Assembly (NCBI RefSeq): GCF_921293095.1
Contig: NW_025791658.1
Location: 3,844,001-3,908,000, forward strand
Length of the DNA stretch: 64,000 bases
From: Ischnura elegans
Lineage: Eukaryota > Arthropoda > Insecta > Odonata > Coenagrionidae
Direction of reading: 5' to 3'
Each line of letters starts with the position of its first letter. The first letter of the stretch is position 1. The notes beneath the pieces were generated by a model. That model made no database searches and was not told where the DNA came from. It saw only the letters and a list, made by a program, of their open reading frames with translations. The translations under genes were made by a program, and so were the position numbers. Positions 21,091 through 33,499 of the stretch are shown here, one piece after another.

Positions 21091-23017
21091 GAATCTGCCG
21101 ATTTGGAATAGAAATAGTCTAAATCCGTCAATATGATCGTAAAAACTTCACTTAAAATTTCTTCACGCTCAGAAAAACACAAGGAATTCATTTTTTACAT
21201 GAAAGAATTGCCGTCCCGCTGAGTTGGGTCCCAGCCTTAGGATGGGTGCGAACTTCTGCTTCTTTTCCACGCGAGTACAGGGAGTGCAATAAATTTTCAA
21301 GGGACTCCTAGTGTGGAAGAATTTCCCTCCACGAGATTCGGTGCCAAAGTGTACACAAATATTCCCAAATTTTAATTGGTTCTGAAAATATTAATATAAT
21401 ATTCATTAACATTATTTGAACTTATTTTATAATATACATGCAATTTTATCCATATCGCAACCACAAAAGGATTCATTTCCCTTCAAAACATCTAAAATCA
21501 TACTCCTCTGCAAAGTCACTTGGATGCTAAAATTCATTGCATTAAAGGTAATTTATCTGGAGAGAAAGGAAAAAAATATTGAACATTATATTTTACAGTC
21601 CCATAAACTTAATTAATTAAATGGTCATCTTTTTGCAAACCATGCACGTCTCCTCAACCTTCCATTCTCAAATAAGCATACTCCTTCCCCGGATCCTTCC
21701 CTTCCGAAATATTGGCCCATCTCAATTCCAATACTTGGTTTATTCTTCTGTAGCCGCTCACTTCTCGCGTTGGAAACCCCAACCTCTTCCCACCTTCCTT
21801 ACTCCTTCCTCCCCCCTTTTCGTCTCTCCTTAACCCCTTGGATATTCCCTCTCATTATCCCTAGACGCCCCAGACTCTTGACCACTTCACAATATCTCTT
21901 TAACTATGTCTTTACCTGATGGCCAAACCTTCTCAAACAACTCCTTGACCCTTTGTTTAACAGTGGAAAACCCCAGCATGTGCCGTATAATCCCTCAATA
22001 GAGTCACAAAAACAAACGATCTCCCACCTCTACTTGCGCGGGAGAAATCCCGCTCGGAATTTTCCAGCTTGCTACCTCATTTGAGTGGCCAATGACCTTT
22101 CCTTTTCTTTCCCTCCATTCCCTCTTCCCTAGAATTTTAATAGGTTAATTGGCTTCCTCCCCAGCCCCTCTTCGCCTTTGAGTGAGTGAGATGGCAGATC
22201 CGAAACTATATTCCACTATATGGTACGAAACTATCGCGTCTTTATGGATCGGCGGTTTTTTTTCCGTAAAATGACATTTCGGATTTGAGGAGGTTTCATG
22301 CCATCCCATTTCTTGCAATTTTGGTTTAGTGCTTTTTCGGTTTAGTGCCTTAATGTGACAGCGGTCCGAAACTATTGAAATTTCATACTTTCAACTGCTT
22401 TTTCGTATCGGATCACATTCCTGGTGATGTGAGAGAATGATTATCCGCGAGAACCTTCTTAATGAATGTCCTGTAAAAATCGTTCGTACAGAGAGAACCA
22501 AAGAATCTCTTGGGGCTCAGTCAAGCATCCATTCTAGGGGGAGAACTCCACCGTTTTGAAAGGTTAACGGACACCTCCAAGTAAGGGCACTTTCCATGAT
22601 CGGGAAGTTTTCTCGGTCCGAGCAGAATAACATCGAACGCAATGGAACTTACGTCTCCAAATAATTTCAATGACGGACAAAGTCAGGAGAAGATCTTAAT
22701 TTTCGCCGCAATTGCCTTTAACAATGCACACCTTCCATTTAAGGATTCTTTTTTAGGTCCAAGCGGCAGAATGTAGAACTATGAAACTACCGCTTCCAAA
22801 CAGCAGACATTCTGAATAACGGAGGCGGAGGAATAGCAGAGCGGAAAGCAGAAAATGTGTATTTCTTCTCCAAAAACGTACAATAACGGACACTCTTAAT
22901 GATGGAGGGGGACAGCAGGTTATGTATATTTTTGTCCCAATATTCTATTGTATTGCTTACCTCCAAATGGTGGACAATTGCAATTAGCAGACACCTCTCA
23001 TTACCAGAGTTTTTAAT
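21091..23017. other. Unassigned sequence with pyrimidine-rich tracts
   Basis: The stretch 21640-22180 is rich in CCTTCC tracts. The stretch 22540-22990 has GGACACCT words like pogo-type ends but no matching terminal pair. No gene can be supported. Confidence 0.4.
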
Positions 23018-24266
23018 GCCCGATGGTAAAGTATCCCACGGAAAGTTAATGATAAAACTGAAATCTTATGGTCTAGACGAAGATGTCATTTCCTGGATTA
23101 GAGAATTTTTGAGCGACCGCGTCCAAAGAATAGTATTAGACGGTGCAGTCTCCAATGAGGTAAGAGTCACTTCTGGCGTTCCTCAGGGTAGTGTCATTGG
23201 CCCACTCCTATTCCTTCTTTATATAAACGACATTGGCGAAGTAGTGCAGAGTAAGTTACGATTATTTGCAGACGACGCTGTAGTTTACAGAGAAATCCGT
23301 TCCTGCAAAGATATGGATGAACTAAAGAATGACCTTGCTGCTATCCAAGCTTGGTGCGATGCTTGGCAGTTAGAATTAAATTTAGAAAATTGCGTCGTAA
23401 TGAATTTCTGGAAGAAGAATAACTCCCTACAGCGTAACTATATCATTCGGGGTATCCAGTTAAAGGCAGTTGAATCCGTGAAATATCTAGGGGTTAGACT
23501 CAATAATGATCTATCGTGGAATAAACATATTCGAGAAATAATCGGTCAAGCTAATCGTAAAATGGGTTTTGTTAAAAGAATATTAGGAAAGTGCGACGAC
23601 AAAATGAGAGAAATTAGCTACTTTTCCCTCGTTAGACCACATTTGGAATACGCTGCCAGTGTTTGGGACCCTCATGAAAAAGGCTTAATGACAGAGTTAG
23701 AACGCGTGCAAAGAAGAGCTGCCAGGTATGTGAAAGGTCGTTACGATAGTCTTGTTAGTGTAACTGACCTCTTAGATAAACTCGGATGGGAATCTCTGTC
23801 GGACCGTAGATTGAAAAATAGACTAAACCTTTTAGATAAATTCAAGAGCAGTGTCTTTTCTGACGAAGTTAACCATATCTTGCGGACGCCAACGTACTAC
23901 GGAAGATCAGATCATATAAGTAAAATAAGAGAGATAGATTGCAGAACAGACAGATTCCGAATGTCATTTTTTCCACGATCGATAAGAGATTATAACGGCA
24001 GCAATAGACCTCGTAAATAGATTGCATGACTTGTAGTGTAGCCTACTAACCTATGTAAAACTTAAAGCATGTTTCTGAATCTCTATTCTATATTCTATTT
24101 CTAACAGCATATAGTAGTATATTTTGTTATTATACGGGACGTTTTTTGGACGGTGTGGTGTGCATGTGGGAGTCCAAATGCATGCTGCATGCTGGTGATT
24201 GATCACCCCCTGCCAAACACCCTAGAGGTGGCTCGCAGGGTATTATGTAGATGTAGATGTAGATGG
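23018..24266 (+). mobile_element. LINE-B, best copy, 5'-truncated
   Basis: The LINE begins within the RT palm, has an intact frame to the stop, a 3' UTR with CACCCTAGAGGTGGCTCGC, and ends in TAGATGTAGATGTAGATG (24245-24266). All other LINE-B copies in the window are shorter or more damaged. Confidence 0.92.
23021..24020 (+). CDS. LINE-B reverse transcriptase, C-terminal two thirds
   Basis: About 332 codons, open to a TAG at 24018-24020. Ordered motifs: KVSHGKLMIKLKSYGL, TSGVPQGSVIGPLLFLLYIN, the catalytic box FADDAVVY, VKYLGVRLNNDLSWNKHI, LVRPHLEYAASVWDP and ELERVQRRAARYVKGRYDS. This is the layout of CR1/Jockey-group RTs. The N-terminal RT motifs and endonuclease are missing through 5' truncation, so the open frame cannot support transposition. 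Extending the frame to 22899 only adds unrelated flanking sequence. Confidence 0.88.
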
Positions 24267-24494
24267 TAGTAGTTAGAACCTTATGGAACTTATACATCTA
24301 AGTAGTGGCCTCTTGTTATAATGAACGCATAAAATGCTCAATTTTACCACAGTAAACATCACGGTATTTCCAAAGATCAAATAAAGATGAGAGAAATCAT
24401 GAGTCAAAGACTGTCGAATCACCACGTAAAAGAGTAAAATTCATTTCCATCATCAAAATTTCAAATGACGTAAGCCTAAGACTACGGTATTTAC

Positions 24495-24620
24495 CTTCGC
24501 CTCCTCGGCTGGCCCTCGAAGCGAACGCAACGTAATCGGTGCAGCTCCGAGTAGAACCTGTCCAGGTCATCACCAAACTGACTCCTTGAGTTCATGGCAT
24601 AGCAGAGGCTCCAGATAGAT
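24495..24620 (-). CDS. XK-related protein, internal exon
   Basis: The exon lies between an acceptor CTGTTTTCAG and a GTAAAT donor on the minus strand. It gives 41 codons, from SIWSLCYAMNSRSQFGDDL to a basic end CVRFEGQPRRRR, with split codons at both ends. The one-base start joins the two bases left by the exon at 26679-26756 to form Lys, and its two-base end joins the exon at 4115-4278 to form Arg. It is predicted to be the intracellular loop between the second helix and the ESAPQL helix of the XKR fold. It is GC-richer than the flanking intron. Confidence 0.75.
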
Positions 24621-25675
24621 CTGAAAACAGACGTTCAATTCATTAGCACACTTATGATCGCTAATTAAATATCATATCTCCATCATGTGAATGGCTGTCA
24701 ATAGAGCTTACTCAAAATAATTCTATCAAGCTTAAAAGTTTCGGCATTTTAAAGGCAGCTCAGGCTCGTATACTAAATTCACCACAGTGAAACAATATAT
24801 CAAATTCCTAAAACCATATGCCTATGAATTCCTGTTTCAATGATAATCAATTGCAATTGAATATTAATATTTCTCGTCTTTTTTTATTTTCTTCTGATAA
24901 TTGTTCACCACTTCTAATAACCCCGTCAGCACATATCTGGCCACATTTTCGATAAAGCTGATATTTTGAGGATGACTTATCTCCAATGTTCATTCACCCT
25001 TTTTTCCACGATTTCACGTGTTTGGGAAGGAGCTCTCATAGTACCATATCGCCCCAATTGACCTCATAACGTCCTCCATTACCGTTGATGACGCTAGTAG
25101 CTTAGTGTTTACCTATGTATTGTTGCTTGTAGTGGTAATTGTGCGTAAAAACCGTAGATTATTTGTTTATGCATTAATAGTTAGAGTGATAAGGCTACCT
25201 AAAAATCTTTGTTGTGGCCTTAATGGATTTTGAATGTGTGCTTTTAAAACCATACGTAATGTACTTCAACCGTATATGATATGATGTTATAAGGCTAAAA
25301 TGGACTTGAATATGGGCTATTTATGCGATTATTTTTTAAGAATAAATAAAAGAATTCATGTACAACAGTTTTTTCGGTATAACTTTACCCATTCCAATTA
25401 ATGCTTCCATAAGTTGGCTAACTTTTGCCCATTCTGAAGGTGTACTATCATTTCTCTCTAAACCTCAGAGTTCTGGGGAACCATTGCGTATACGGAAAGC
25501 ATTTGTCTCACACAGGTTGGCAAAATAGTGAACGCAACACTTTTCGCTGCTCATAAACTTCTTACTTCTATGATTTTCCATCAGAACTCTGCTGGTATTT
25601 GGGTAAGAAAATAATACTGGCAAAATGCTTGCAGGTAACAGTTTCCAAAAAATCAATAGCAACTGATTCACTCTA
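24621..25675. other. Unassigned intron sequence
   Basis: AT-rich; no exon, repeat or transposon end can be supported. Confidence 0.5.
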
Positions 25676-26322
25676 TTCTACATCTACATCTACATAATAC
25701 CCTGCGAGCCACCTATAGGGTGTTTGGCAGGGGGTGACCAATCACCAACATGCAGCATGCAAGAGGACCGCCACATGCACACCTCACAGTCAAAGAAATA
25801 TTACGCACACTAGAAAAATATACATGCTTATTCATAAAAAAATTGCTAATTGTTAGTAATTCCTAGAGCAAATACATGCAAGGTTAGAACTACGAAAAAA
25901 CATGCAATGGGTGATCCTAGCGAGCGTTGCCATTAATCCTTTCAATTGAGACAACATTGCTATCCTTAATAGTACGAGGGAAGAATGACATTTTAAATCT
26001 CTCTGTTTTTCAGTCTATTTCTTTTATTTTATTCTCATGATCACGTCTACTATAGTACGATGGTAAACGAAGGATATGCTTCACGTCATCTGAGAAAATA
26101 TTATCTTCGAGTTTCCTAAGTAAGTTAAGCCTATACTTCGATCTACGCTCCTGTAAAGATTCCCATCCTAATTTGTTTAACATACTTGAAACGCTGCACT
26201 TTTTGTCGTAACAACTCATCACAAATCTGGCCGCCCTGCGCTGTACTCGATTAATTTCACCTATTAGTCCTACCTCGTAAGGGTCCCACACGCTAGCAGC
26301 ATATTCCAAGTGAGGCTTCACT
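25676..26322 (-). mobile_element. LINE-B 3' fragment with hexamer tail
   Basis: The minus strand runs from KPHLEYAASVWDPYEVGLIG through EINRVQRRAARFVMSCYDKK and a frame stop to the 3' UTR and the tail at 25676-25697. The in-frame stop and indels make it non-coding. It lies between two XKR-like exons. Confidence 0.88.
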
Positions 26323-26678
26323 ATTCGGCCATGACACCTTATTTAGGATTTTCTTTCGTAGGTCACTACTTTGCATACAAGTTGTCTGGACTGTAAAAAA
26401 TTACGCAATACATATTGCTACATTTTTGCTGGCTAAATTCAGCCTATACAATTCTATTCAATGCATAAAATTGCATAAAATGTGTAAAAAGTACACACAA
26501 TTGCATACATATTTTATACAACCCCTATACAAGCTGTAGACAATTTGTTAAAAATTTGTAATTCCATTCAACCATTTTGTATATAACTCTTATACAAAGT
26601 GTACAGAAACCGTAAACCAAATTTATAGAACATGTGTAAATAATTAATATCAAAGTAGCTAAAAGCCTCTCTCCTTAC

Positions 26679-26756
26679 TTAGGGAGCAGTTTCAGTGATT
26701 CAAAGTTGAGTAATCCCTTCCTGAACGAATTCCTAAACTCCCCTCCCAACAGCGAC
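26679..26756 (-). CDS. XK-related protein, internal exon (78 bases)
   Basis: A small exon between CTTCTCTTTTCAG and a GTAAGG donor on the minus strand encodes SLLGGEFRNSFRKGLLNFES and then LKLLP, with one base before and two after. Both phases fit their neighbours (Val with the exon at 30176, Lys with the exon at 24495), which is unlikely by chance. It should lie in the loop after the second transmembrane helix. It is too short for an open-frame scan. Confidence 0.7.
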
Positions 26757-27439
26757 CTGAAAAGAGAAGAAAGATGTGTGAGTTGATTTGCTAATTTTTT
26801 GGTCCTATTATCAAGCAGTCAGAGTAAAAATCGTAAAGGGAAAGGAGTATCTTATGCAAAAAGAAAGAATCCACACATGCTACGGTTAATAACCCTATTG
26901 GAATCAACTTAAAGTATGTGCTCTGATTACTCTAGCATCAGGGTCGAATCATAGGGGAGGCCAAATGGACCATGACTCACTCACCAACTCAGGGTCACTC
27001 ACCCAGCAGTGGGCTCCCTTCAATATAGAGATAAATCTTACAAAATCGGAAAAAGAGGATATATCGTGTTTATGGGATTTCGAAGTGAATCTGGGCGGTA
27101 TTTGGTGAGCATGTATTCATCAACATTGACGTCAATAGAGAGTTGACGCTGAAGATAAAAATACACTTTATTCGTTTGCGTTGTTAATGTAGCTGAGAAC
27201 ACAACCACTGGCACACGGTGTCGTTGAAAACACAAGATGCGCGTGCAGCTCTTTGTGCATTTAGGAAGACGAAGAGCTCAGTTTGGTAAGCGTATTGCAA
27301 ATTGCAGGACTCTGAAAAAGTGGATTTCACACCGAAATGGACCCCAGGCCACCCACTCCCTAAATCCAGCAATGTCTAGCACTTCATACTGTAACCGATG
27401 CCGCTTGGCGCGGTTCATGGGCGTCTAAATCGGCGTTTA

Positions 27440-28711
27440 CGAGGTAGGGAAGGCTTATGTAATTTTGTGTGAATGTGTGCGTGTGTATGTGAAGCGTTAA
27501 TGACCCAGGTGCCGTATTTTTCCATCCCCCTCCCACGATTCTTCCGCCTACTTTAAGAGCGGAATTTTTCTATGTGTACGTGACAAGCAGTAAGTTTACC
27601 CCACCCCACAGCGAGAGAAGATCACCTGCACATAGCAAACGGAAAGTGATGTAATCCATTACCCCCACTCTCCACCAATTTTGGCGAAAACTCCCCCTCC
27701 CCTCTTGAAGAGTCGGAGAAAACCAGCCATCTCGTATCTCCCATCCTTACCCCAACCCACAGAAAGTGACCCACGGGGCTATAAAAGCTGAGTACAGCAG
27801 TCGAAAAAGAGACTATTCGGCATGGAGATGCAACCGGAGGCACTGGCGGTCATCTAAGGCATTCCCGTAAACCTGTGGACGTGAGCGAGAGAGAAGTGAG
27901 AGGTGGAAGTTGACTTTGAAATTAATTACGGCAGTAGCAAGGAAAGAGGAGACGAGCGGGAGATTTCCAGCTCTCATTATAGGGAAACGTCACTCCACGA
28001 CGCCCAGTGAAGAGATTCTCTCGTCCTACAGCGAGAGGAAACGCAGCCACGTTGACCGGAGCCAGCCAAGGAAGCCATCTCCATCCGTAACTCAGAGAGA
28101 GCGATAAGCACTCTTGTCACCCTTTAACCCACCCCCTGAATTCAGAAGACCCCGAAGAGCCCCATTTCTCCCCACTATTCAAGACAAGAAGAACTGTGAA
28201 ACATTCCCGTGCATTTTTTATGATTTTTCTGCCCTCCCCTTCATCCCCGCGTGTGTGTGAACAGTTAATTATAGTAATTAGGACAAAATGTGATCATTTG
28301 ATTTTAGCGTTTGTCATTAATCAACTATTCCGTTTTCTTTCATTTACGCCAACATTTGTTAAAACAGAGTTCCTTATCTTTCATTGTTTGATAATTGTTG
28401 TCACGTAGTTTTTAACTGGCCAGTTGCAGTAGTTTTATTTTTATTCAGAAGAATAATTCATTTGCGTGTTTTGTTGTTCATTTCAAAGTTAAATTTTGTA
28501 TTTAAAGTTTTGTTGAAATTGTAAATTGTCACTTAAGCCTTTGTTATTTCGTGCACGCCAGCCTCCATTCAGCAATTGAAACCCACCCCACACCCACTAT
28601 TCCCTTTTTGTTTCCCCACCTCCCCTTACTCCCGAACCACGACCCGCTCGCCTAGAGCGAACCCTCCAAAGAATCCTCCTCCACCCCCAAAACCCGACGA
28701 AACGGGTTACA
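27440..28711 (+). mobile_element. Possible solo LTR with TATA box (tentative)
   Basis: A GC-rich tract with CTATAAAAG at 27779-27787, a pyrimidine-rich 3' stretch and a CCCGACGAAACGGG hairpin ends in GGTTACA at 28711. This looks like an LTR with promoter and U5. I could not find the left end or a target duplication, and a host promoter is an alternative. Confidence 0.35.
27779..27787 (+). promoter_or_regulatory. TATA-box candidate
   Basis: CTATAAAAG in a GC-rich context, with AGTACAGCAG about 20 bases downstream as a possible start region. No transcript evidence can be read from the sequence. Confidence 0.4.
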
Positions 28712-30175
28712 GTAGATCGTGATAGCAGTAAAATTACATTCCCACATATGTAAATAATCATTGAATTATCTACTTACGCTCACTCACGCGTTGCTTCAAT
28801 TCAGATGTTGGTTTGAATGTATGAGTCCAGAGCTCACACCACACTTAGCAACAGGGACAAAATATCACAAATTTATAGTAAGGGTGGCCAGTTCCCTCCC
28901 ATGAAACAGCTTATTAATTATTAAGCTGAGAATAATAAACGTATGAGAGGGTACCGGTGACATACATACAGTTTGGTCGGATATTCAAAGATATGCTACC
29001 ATGGTTGTTATTGAGTTATTCTCAACAGTAAATTATCTTCTTTTAATAAATTTTTGGTTCAGTCGCACCATATCCGAATTATTGCGATTTCAATTCGCCA
29101 ATCGCGGTGCAACCCGGGCGAAAGCGAACCTCCTTAGAGAGGCGGTGTTGTCAAACCGAAAATCGTTTCAAAGCACCAGCCAGACGAAGCGAAAACCACG
29201 AATATTACAACAGATGACCCTCAAGTAGGCCTCTTAATATGTTGTCATCCACTGCGTGTTTAAATCGAGTTGCGAAAGTCGCCACTCACGTCGCTGACAG
29301 ATAATTTGATTCTAGTTTTACGGGGCAATAAGGTATAGTTAGTGGTGTTAAAAGATATTCATGAAAATAATGCTGTAATCTGACATTTTCATAGCTTTCC
29401 TATTACTCCTCGCATTAAAAAAAAATGGAATGCAAAAAATTGTATTGCTCTGCACTTATCTCCACACTTCGGACATTAAAAAAAAACGATTAAAATAAGA
29501 CCGAAGTGGTACGTAAATCAGCCTTCCAAGGAGTGCAATTGGGCCTCCTCTACTCAGTACCCTTGCTGAAAACATTAAACTTAAACTCTCGAACCAATTT
29601 CAACAAAGGTGTTTCAGTTGTTCAAGTGGCAAGAGGTCTGCATACACGAGACTCCCTGTCCGAAGATAATTCGATCGAATCATGCATGACTATCCAATTC
29701 ATTCGAGAGTAAATGTTATCTTTTCACTTTCTCTGGCTGCTTCTTCCAAACCACATTCCATTCGACAACACTGCCTCCCTAAAGAAGTTCGTATTTGCCC
29801 GCGCTGCATTGTGATTGGCTAACATCGATATCATCGAACATCTTAATCGAGATAATCTTAGCCCAATCATCCACTAAATTGCATTCCTAGATTACGTTTC
29901 AATATCCTCTTTGGCCAAATGGACAAGATTTACACGCCAATATTTAAATAGATCTACATTCACCGAAATATATTAATTGAAATTAACTGAAGTTAGTTGT
30001 GAATCATATGAGGAAAAATGTGATCTAATTAATATTAAAAGTATATTTAATGAAGTTGAAAGGCTTAATCAAATAGGCAACCTCGTTTGTAACAAATAAC
30101 AGTGATAGGCTATTTTTTAAACCGTTTACCCCAAAATTGGATTTTTATTGGATTTTGAAGATTGGTTATACTTAC
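28712..30175. other. Unassigned sequence
   Basis: Nothing beyond short non-coding open frames; no repeat ends recognised. Confidence 0.45.
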
Positions 30176-30337
30176 ACAATAACGTAGCTTATGATCTCTG
30201 CCATCATAGGTCCGCAAACAAAAAGCACTGTTAAGCCAAAATACAGGTAGTTGTTATGGCTGAAGTGTAAATATGCCGTGTGGATATCTGTCAGCATGTC
30301 CAACAAATAGAGATGCGGGGCAAGCATCAAGAGGAAA
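30176..30337 (-). CDS. XK-related protein, N-terminal exon, cut by the gap
   Basis: On the minus strand the exon runs out of the N gap and ends at a GTAAGT donor. It encodes FLLMLAPHLYLLDMLTDI, then HNNYLYFGLTVLFVCGPMMA and EIISYVIV: two hydrophobic helices with an Asp-rich first helix and the YFGLT turn, as at the start of XKR/CED-8 proteins (...D..TD.....Y...G.Y..FGL). It leaves two bases that pair with the exon at 26679-26756. The start codon and any signal are lost in the gap. Confidence 0.75.
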
Positions 30338-30837
30338 NNNNNNNNNNNNNNNNNNNNNNNNNNNNNNNNNNNNNNNNNNNNNNNNNNNNNNNNNNNNNNN
30401 NNNNNNNNNNNNNNNNNNNNNNNNNNNNNNNNNNNNNNNNNNNNNNNNNNNNNNNNNNNNNNNNNNNNNNNNNNNNNNNNNNNNNNNNNNNNNNNNNNNN
30501 NNNNNNNNNNNNNNNNNNNNNNNNNNNNNNNNNNNNNNNNNNNNNNNNNNNNNNNNNNNNNNNNNNNNNNNNNNNNNNNNNNNNNNNNNNNNNNNNNNNN
30601 NNNNNNNNNNNNNNNNNNNNNNNNNNNNNNNNNNNNNNNNNNNNNNNNNNNNNNNNNNNNNNNNNNNNNNNNNNNNNNNNNNNNNNNNNNNNNNNNNNNN
30701 NNNNNNNNNNNNNNNNNNNNNNNNNNNNNNNNNNNNNNNNNNNNNNNNNNNNNNNNNNNNNNNNNNNNNNNNNNNNNNNNNNNNNNNNNNNNNNNNNNNN
30801 NNNNNNNNNNNNNNNNNNNNNNNNNNNNNNNNNNNNN
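30338..30837. other. Assembly gap, 500 N
   Basis: A run of exactly 500 N, a conventional scaffold gap size, so the true length is unknown. It interrupts the XKR-like gene and the left end of a MITE copy. Confidence 0.99.
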
Positions 30838-31352
30838 GTAGGAATGATGGGAAAAGTCCCGTGTGACGTCGTTCTGGTTCCCGCTGCCGCAAGTGAGGTG
30901 ACCAAGGGGCGAGGCTTTGAGCGCTGATACGACGCAGGATGCTAGCAGGTAGCAGAGTACCATGATATCAGGTAGTGCTTGGCTTAAATTAGGATTATTA
31001 ATACCTTATCAAACGAAGAAAACTTTCCGAACTTAGGTAATTTTAATAAGTGATTATTAAGAGATGTTTCCCTGAGCTCTGTGCCTCATGAATGCATTGG
31101 TAATCTCAGACGCTGTAAAACTCCTATCTACTCGTATAGAAACTAGGTCCTTGTGACGTCACGTGGAGTGGCATCACATAGGCACCAATCTGGCCTTTTT
31201 CAAATGAGGTTAAAATTGACCGTTGCCATTCGTCCAAACTGGGATTTCTAAAACAAAATAATTTATATACATATTATGAATACACTAATGGTGGGTAACG
31301 AATCGCAATCAGAGCTGTTCGTTTTCTTTGATGAAGGAAACTACCCTATTGT
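30838..31352 (+). mobile_element. MITE-A copy, left end lost in gap
   Basis: It matches 32990-33499 closely (AGGAATGATGGGAAAAGTCC ... GGAAACTACCCTATT). MITE-A has no coding capacity; its full length is about 670 bp. Confidence 0.85.
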
Positions 31353-31417
31353 TCACGCGATTTCGGTAAATAATACTAGTATAATATTGAAATAACCTTT
31401 GAGCTTAATCAAAAGGT

Positions 31418-31560
31418 ATCTTTGATTAGATAAGTTGTGAAGGATCTGGTGCTTTCCCGGCGAATCTTGTCGATGAAGTCTTCTCGGGAAATCAGCCGGG
31501 TCACGATGGACATGTATGCCATCGTCTTTGAAGCGTTGGCAGCAATGTCCATCCTGACAC
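31418..31560 (-). other. Coding-like patch, unidentified
   Basis: The minus strand gives MDIAANASKTMAYMSIVTRL followed by ISREDFIDKIRRESTRSF in a GC-richer island, preceded by GTGTCAG. No donor follows before a stop. It could be a captured exon or a decayed transposon protein; I cannot name it. Confidence 0.3.
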
Positions 31561-32029
31561 GGCTAGATTAGTTGTTTCAGAAAGTTATTATCGCATATTT
31601 TCGTCCAACCTTAATTAAGCAATGCCCTTTAAATCCAAAGCATTATAAATATGAACTCTCGAAAAGACTGGCTGCCAAAGAAAAACCGTTTTCATGGTAA
31701 CTGTTATAAGGTATCCAAAAAAGGGTCTGCGTTGCCATGGCTCCGTAACTAAGGAGTTGCAACCAGTGTCGTCATGGCGAAATTAGCAGTGCCGGAACGC
31801 ACTTTCCTTTAAATTTTTTAGAAGTGAAATCCTACTTTGTGTTTCTTTTAGTACAAGTTATTTTTTACATTTTTTGTTTTCGCTACGAATGTATGAATTG
31901 GAAATTTTGAATCACCAAAATTGATAAAAGTATTATTTGACTATTATGTCTTTCGTTAACCAGTGCCGGAACGGCGGTCTGGCACCATCACACCTCTGGT
32001 TGTATCCACTTATCTATATTATAAAAAAA

Positions 32030-32600
32030 GCTTTAAAATGTCTCCTCGCCACCTGTACGAATTATTCATCCCCCGCAAAAAGTGACTGAAATTTCCACCC
32101 GTCGTGTTTCTGACCTTCAAATTCCTCAAGGCCGCACCAATATATATTTCAAATCTTTTCATCCAACTGCGTCTAGATTCCGGAACTCTCTGCCGCCAAT
32201 TATAAAGACGTCACAATCACTTCAGTCGTTTTAAAGAAGGCTGCACTCCTATTTGAAGTCTGGGGCTCAATTCAGTCTCCTCAACTCATTAGAGTTATCA
32301 TCTTAAAGTTGTAATGTTAACAAAACTTTCTACATAAATGTGTATATGTATGTGTGTGTTCATTACTGTCTAAGTTAAAACTTATATTTTTGTGTTATTA
32401 GTATTGAATATTTTACATTTTTTGTATAAATACCTACTACTTGTTAGCCTAGCAATAATCTCCATAATGCCTTATTTTTGTCATGATGCCTTCTATTAAG
32501 ATTTAGAACATTTCCTGTATTTTCCATTTTTTTTGCTCTCATAGGTTTTACCTTAAGCATAATAAAAATATTCAGTATTCAATACCACCAGTGGTGAAAT
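32030..32600 (+). mobile_element. LINE 3' end (C-terminal RTN...F.PTASRFRNSLP block and 3' UTR)
   Basis: The plus strand encodes IPQGRTNIYFKSF followed by HPTASRFRNSLPPII, the short conserved C-terminal tail of CR1/Jockey/I-type RT proteins, then a stop and about 370 bases of AT-rich 3' UTR. It may be the 3' end of the same family as the element at 1-1850, but the two do not overlap, so this is not testable here. Confidence 0.65.
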
Positions 32601-32830
32601 GCCCATGTAAAGACTTTCGGACGCCGCCCCTCAAAAAGATTTGAAAAAGGAAAAAAAAATTAAACACCCGTTCAATCGCAATTATGCTAGCTTGACGATG
32701 CAGCTAAGTGTTTTCAATCCAGCCTTGCTCCCATCCTAAAGAAATTGACAGGCGCCCTCTATTTATGTTTACAAAATGGCTCTTTTAACTGAAGATTACT
32801 TAATATAATTTGGAAAGTATAAGTTTAAGC

Positions 32831-33499
32831 AATAGGGTGGTTTCCTATTATTTTTTTATTGCCTAAATCGAAAGATTATTACTCCTGGAGTACGTATTTC
32901 ACGCTTTTAGATTTTTAAGTGACGATATCTATTTTTCGCGATTAAATTAAAAGTGAAAATTTTCAAGCGCGCGAAAACGCGACGCGTAAGTAGGAATGAT
33001 GGGAAAAAGTCCGTGCGACGCATTTCTGGTTCCCCCTCCCGCCTTGTGAGGTGACCTTGATCGAGGCTCTGAGCGCTGATAGGACGCAGGATGCTAGCGG
33101 GTAGCTGAGTACCTTGCTGGCTGGTAGCGCTTGGCTTAAAAAAGGTTTATTAATACCTTATCAAACGAAGAAAACTTTCCGACCTAAGCCAGTTTTAATA
33201 GGTGATTATTAAGACATGTTTCCCTGAGCTCTGTGCCTCATGCATGCATTGGTAACCTCAGACGATGTAAAACTCCTATCCTCTCGTGTAGAAACTAGGT
33301 CCCTGTGACGTGACGTGGAGTGGCATCGCATGGGCGCCAATCAGGCCTTTTTCAAATGAGCATAAAAATTGACCATTGCCATTCGTCTAAACCGGTATTT
33401 CTAAAACCAAATAATTTGTATATTATGAATACACTAATGGTGGGTAACGAATCGCAATCAATGCCTTTCGTTTTCTTTGATGAAGGAAACTACCCTATT
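32831..33499 (+). mobile_element. MITE-A, complete copy (669 bp)
   Basis: The ends are inverted: AATAGGGTGGTTTCC at 32831 and GGAAACTACCCTATT at 33485-33499. It has no open frame of note. Other copies: 30838-31352, 49860-49996 (minus), 50095-50167, 50715-51042, 51588-51622, 56270-56903, 57378-57954 (minus). Confidence 0.88.

Noticed and set aside
22899..23017. N-terminal extension of the LINE-B frame
   Set aside because: The residues upstream of KVSHGKL do not resemble RT; the frame merely runs into flanking DNA.
27237..27428. First exon for the AT-hook gene
   Set aside because: No donor in phase and no conserved features; distance alone does not exclude it, but nothing supports it.
30172..30963. 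Open frames of 190-263 codons across the gap
   Set aside because: They exist only because N is read as open; only the left 162 bases on the minus strand are coding, and the right side is MITE-A.
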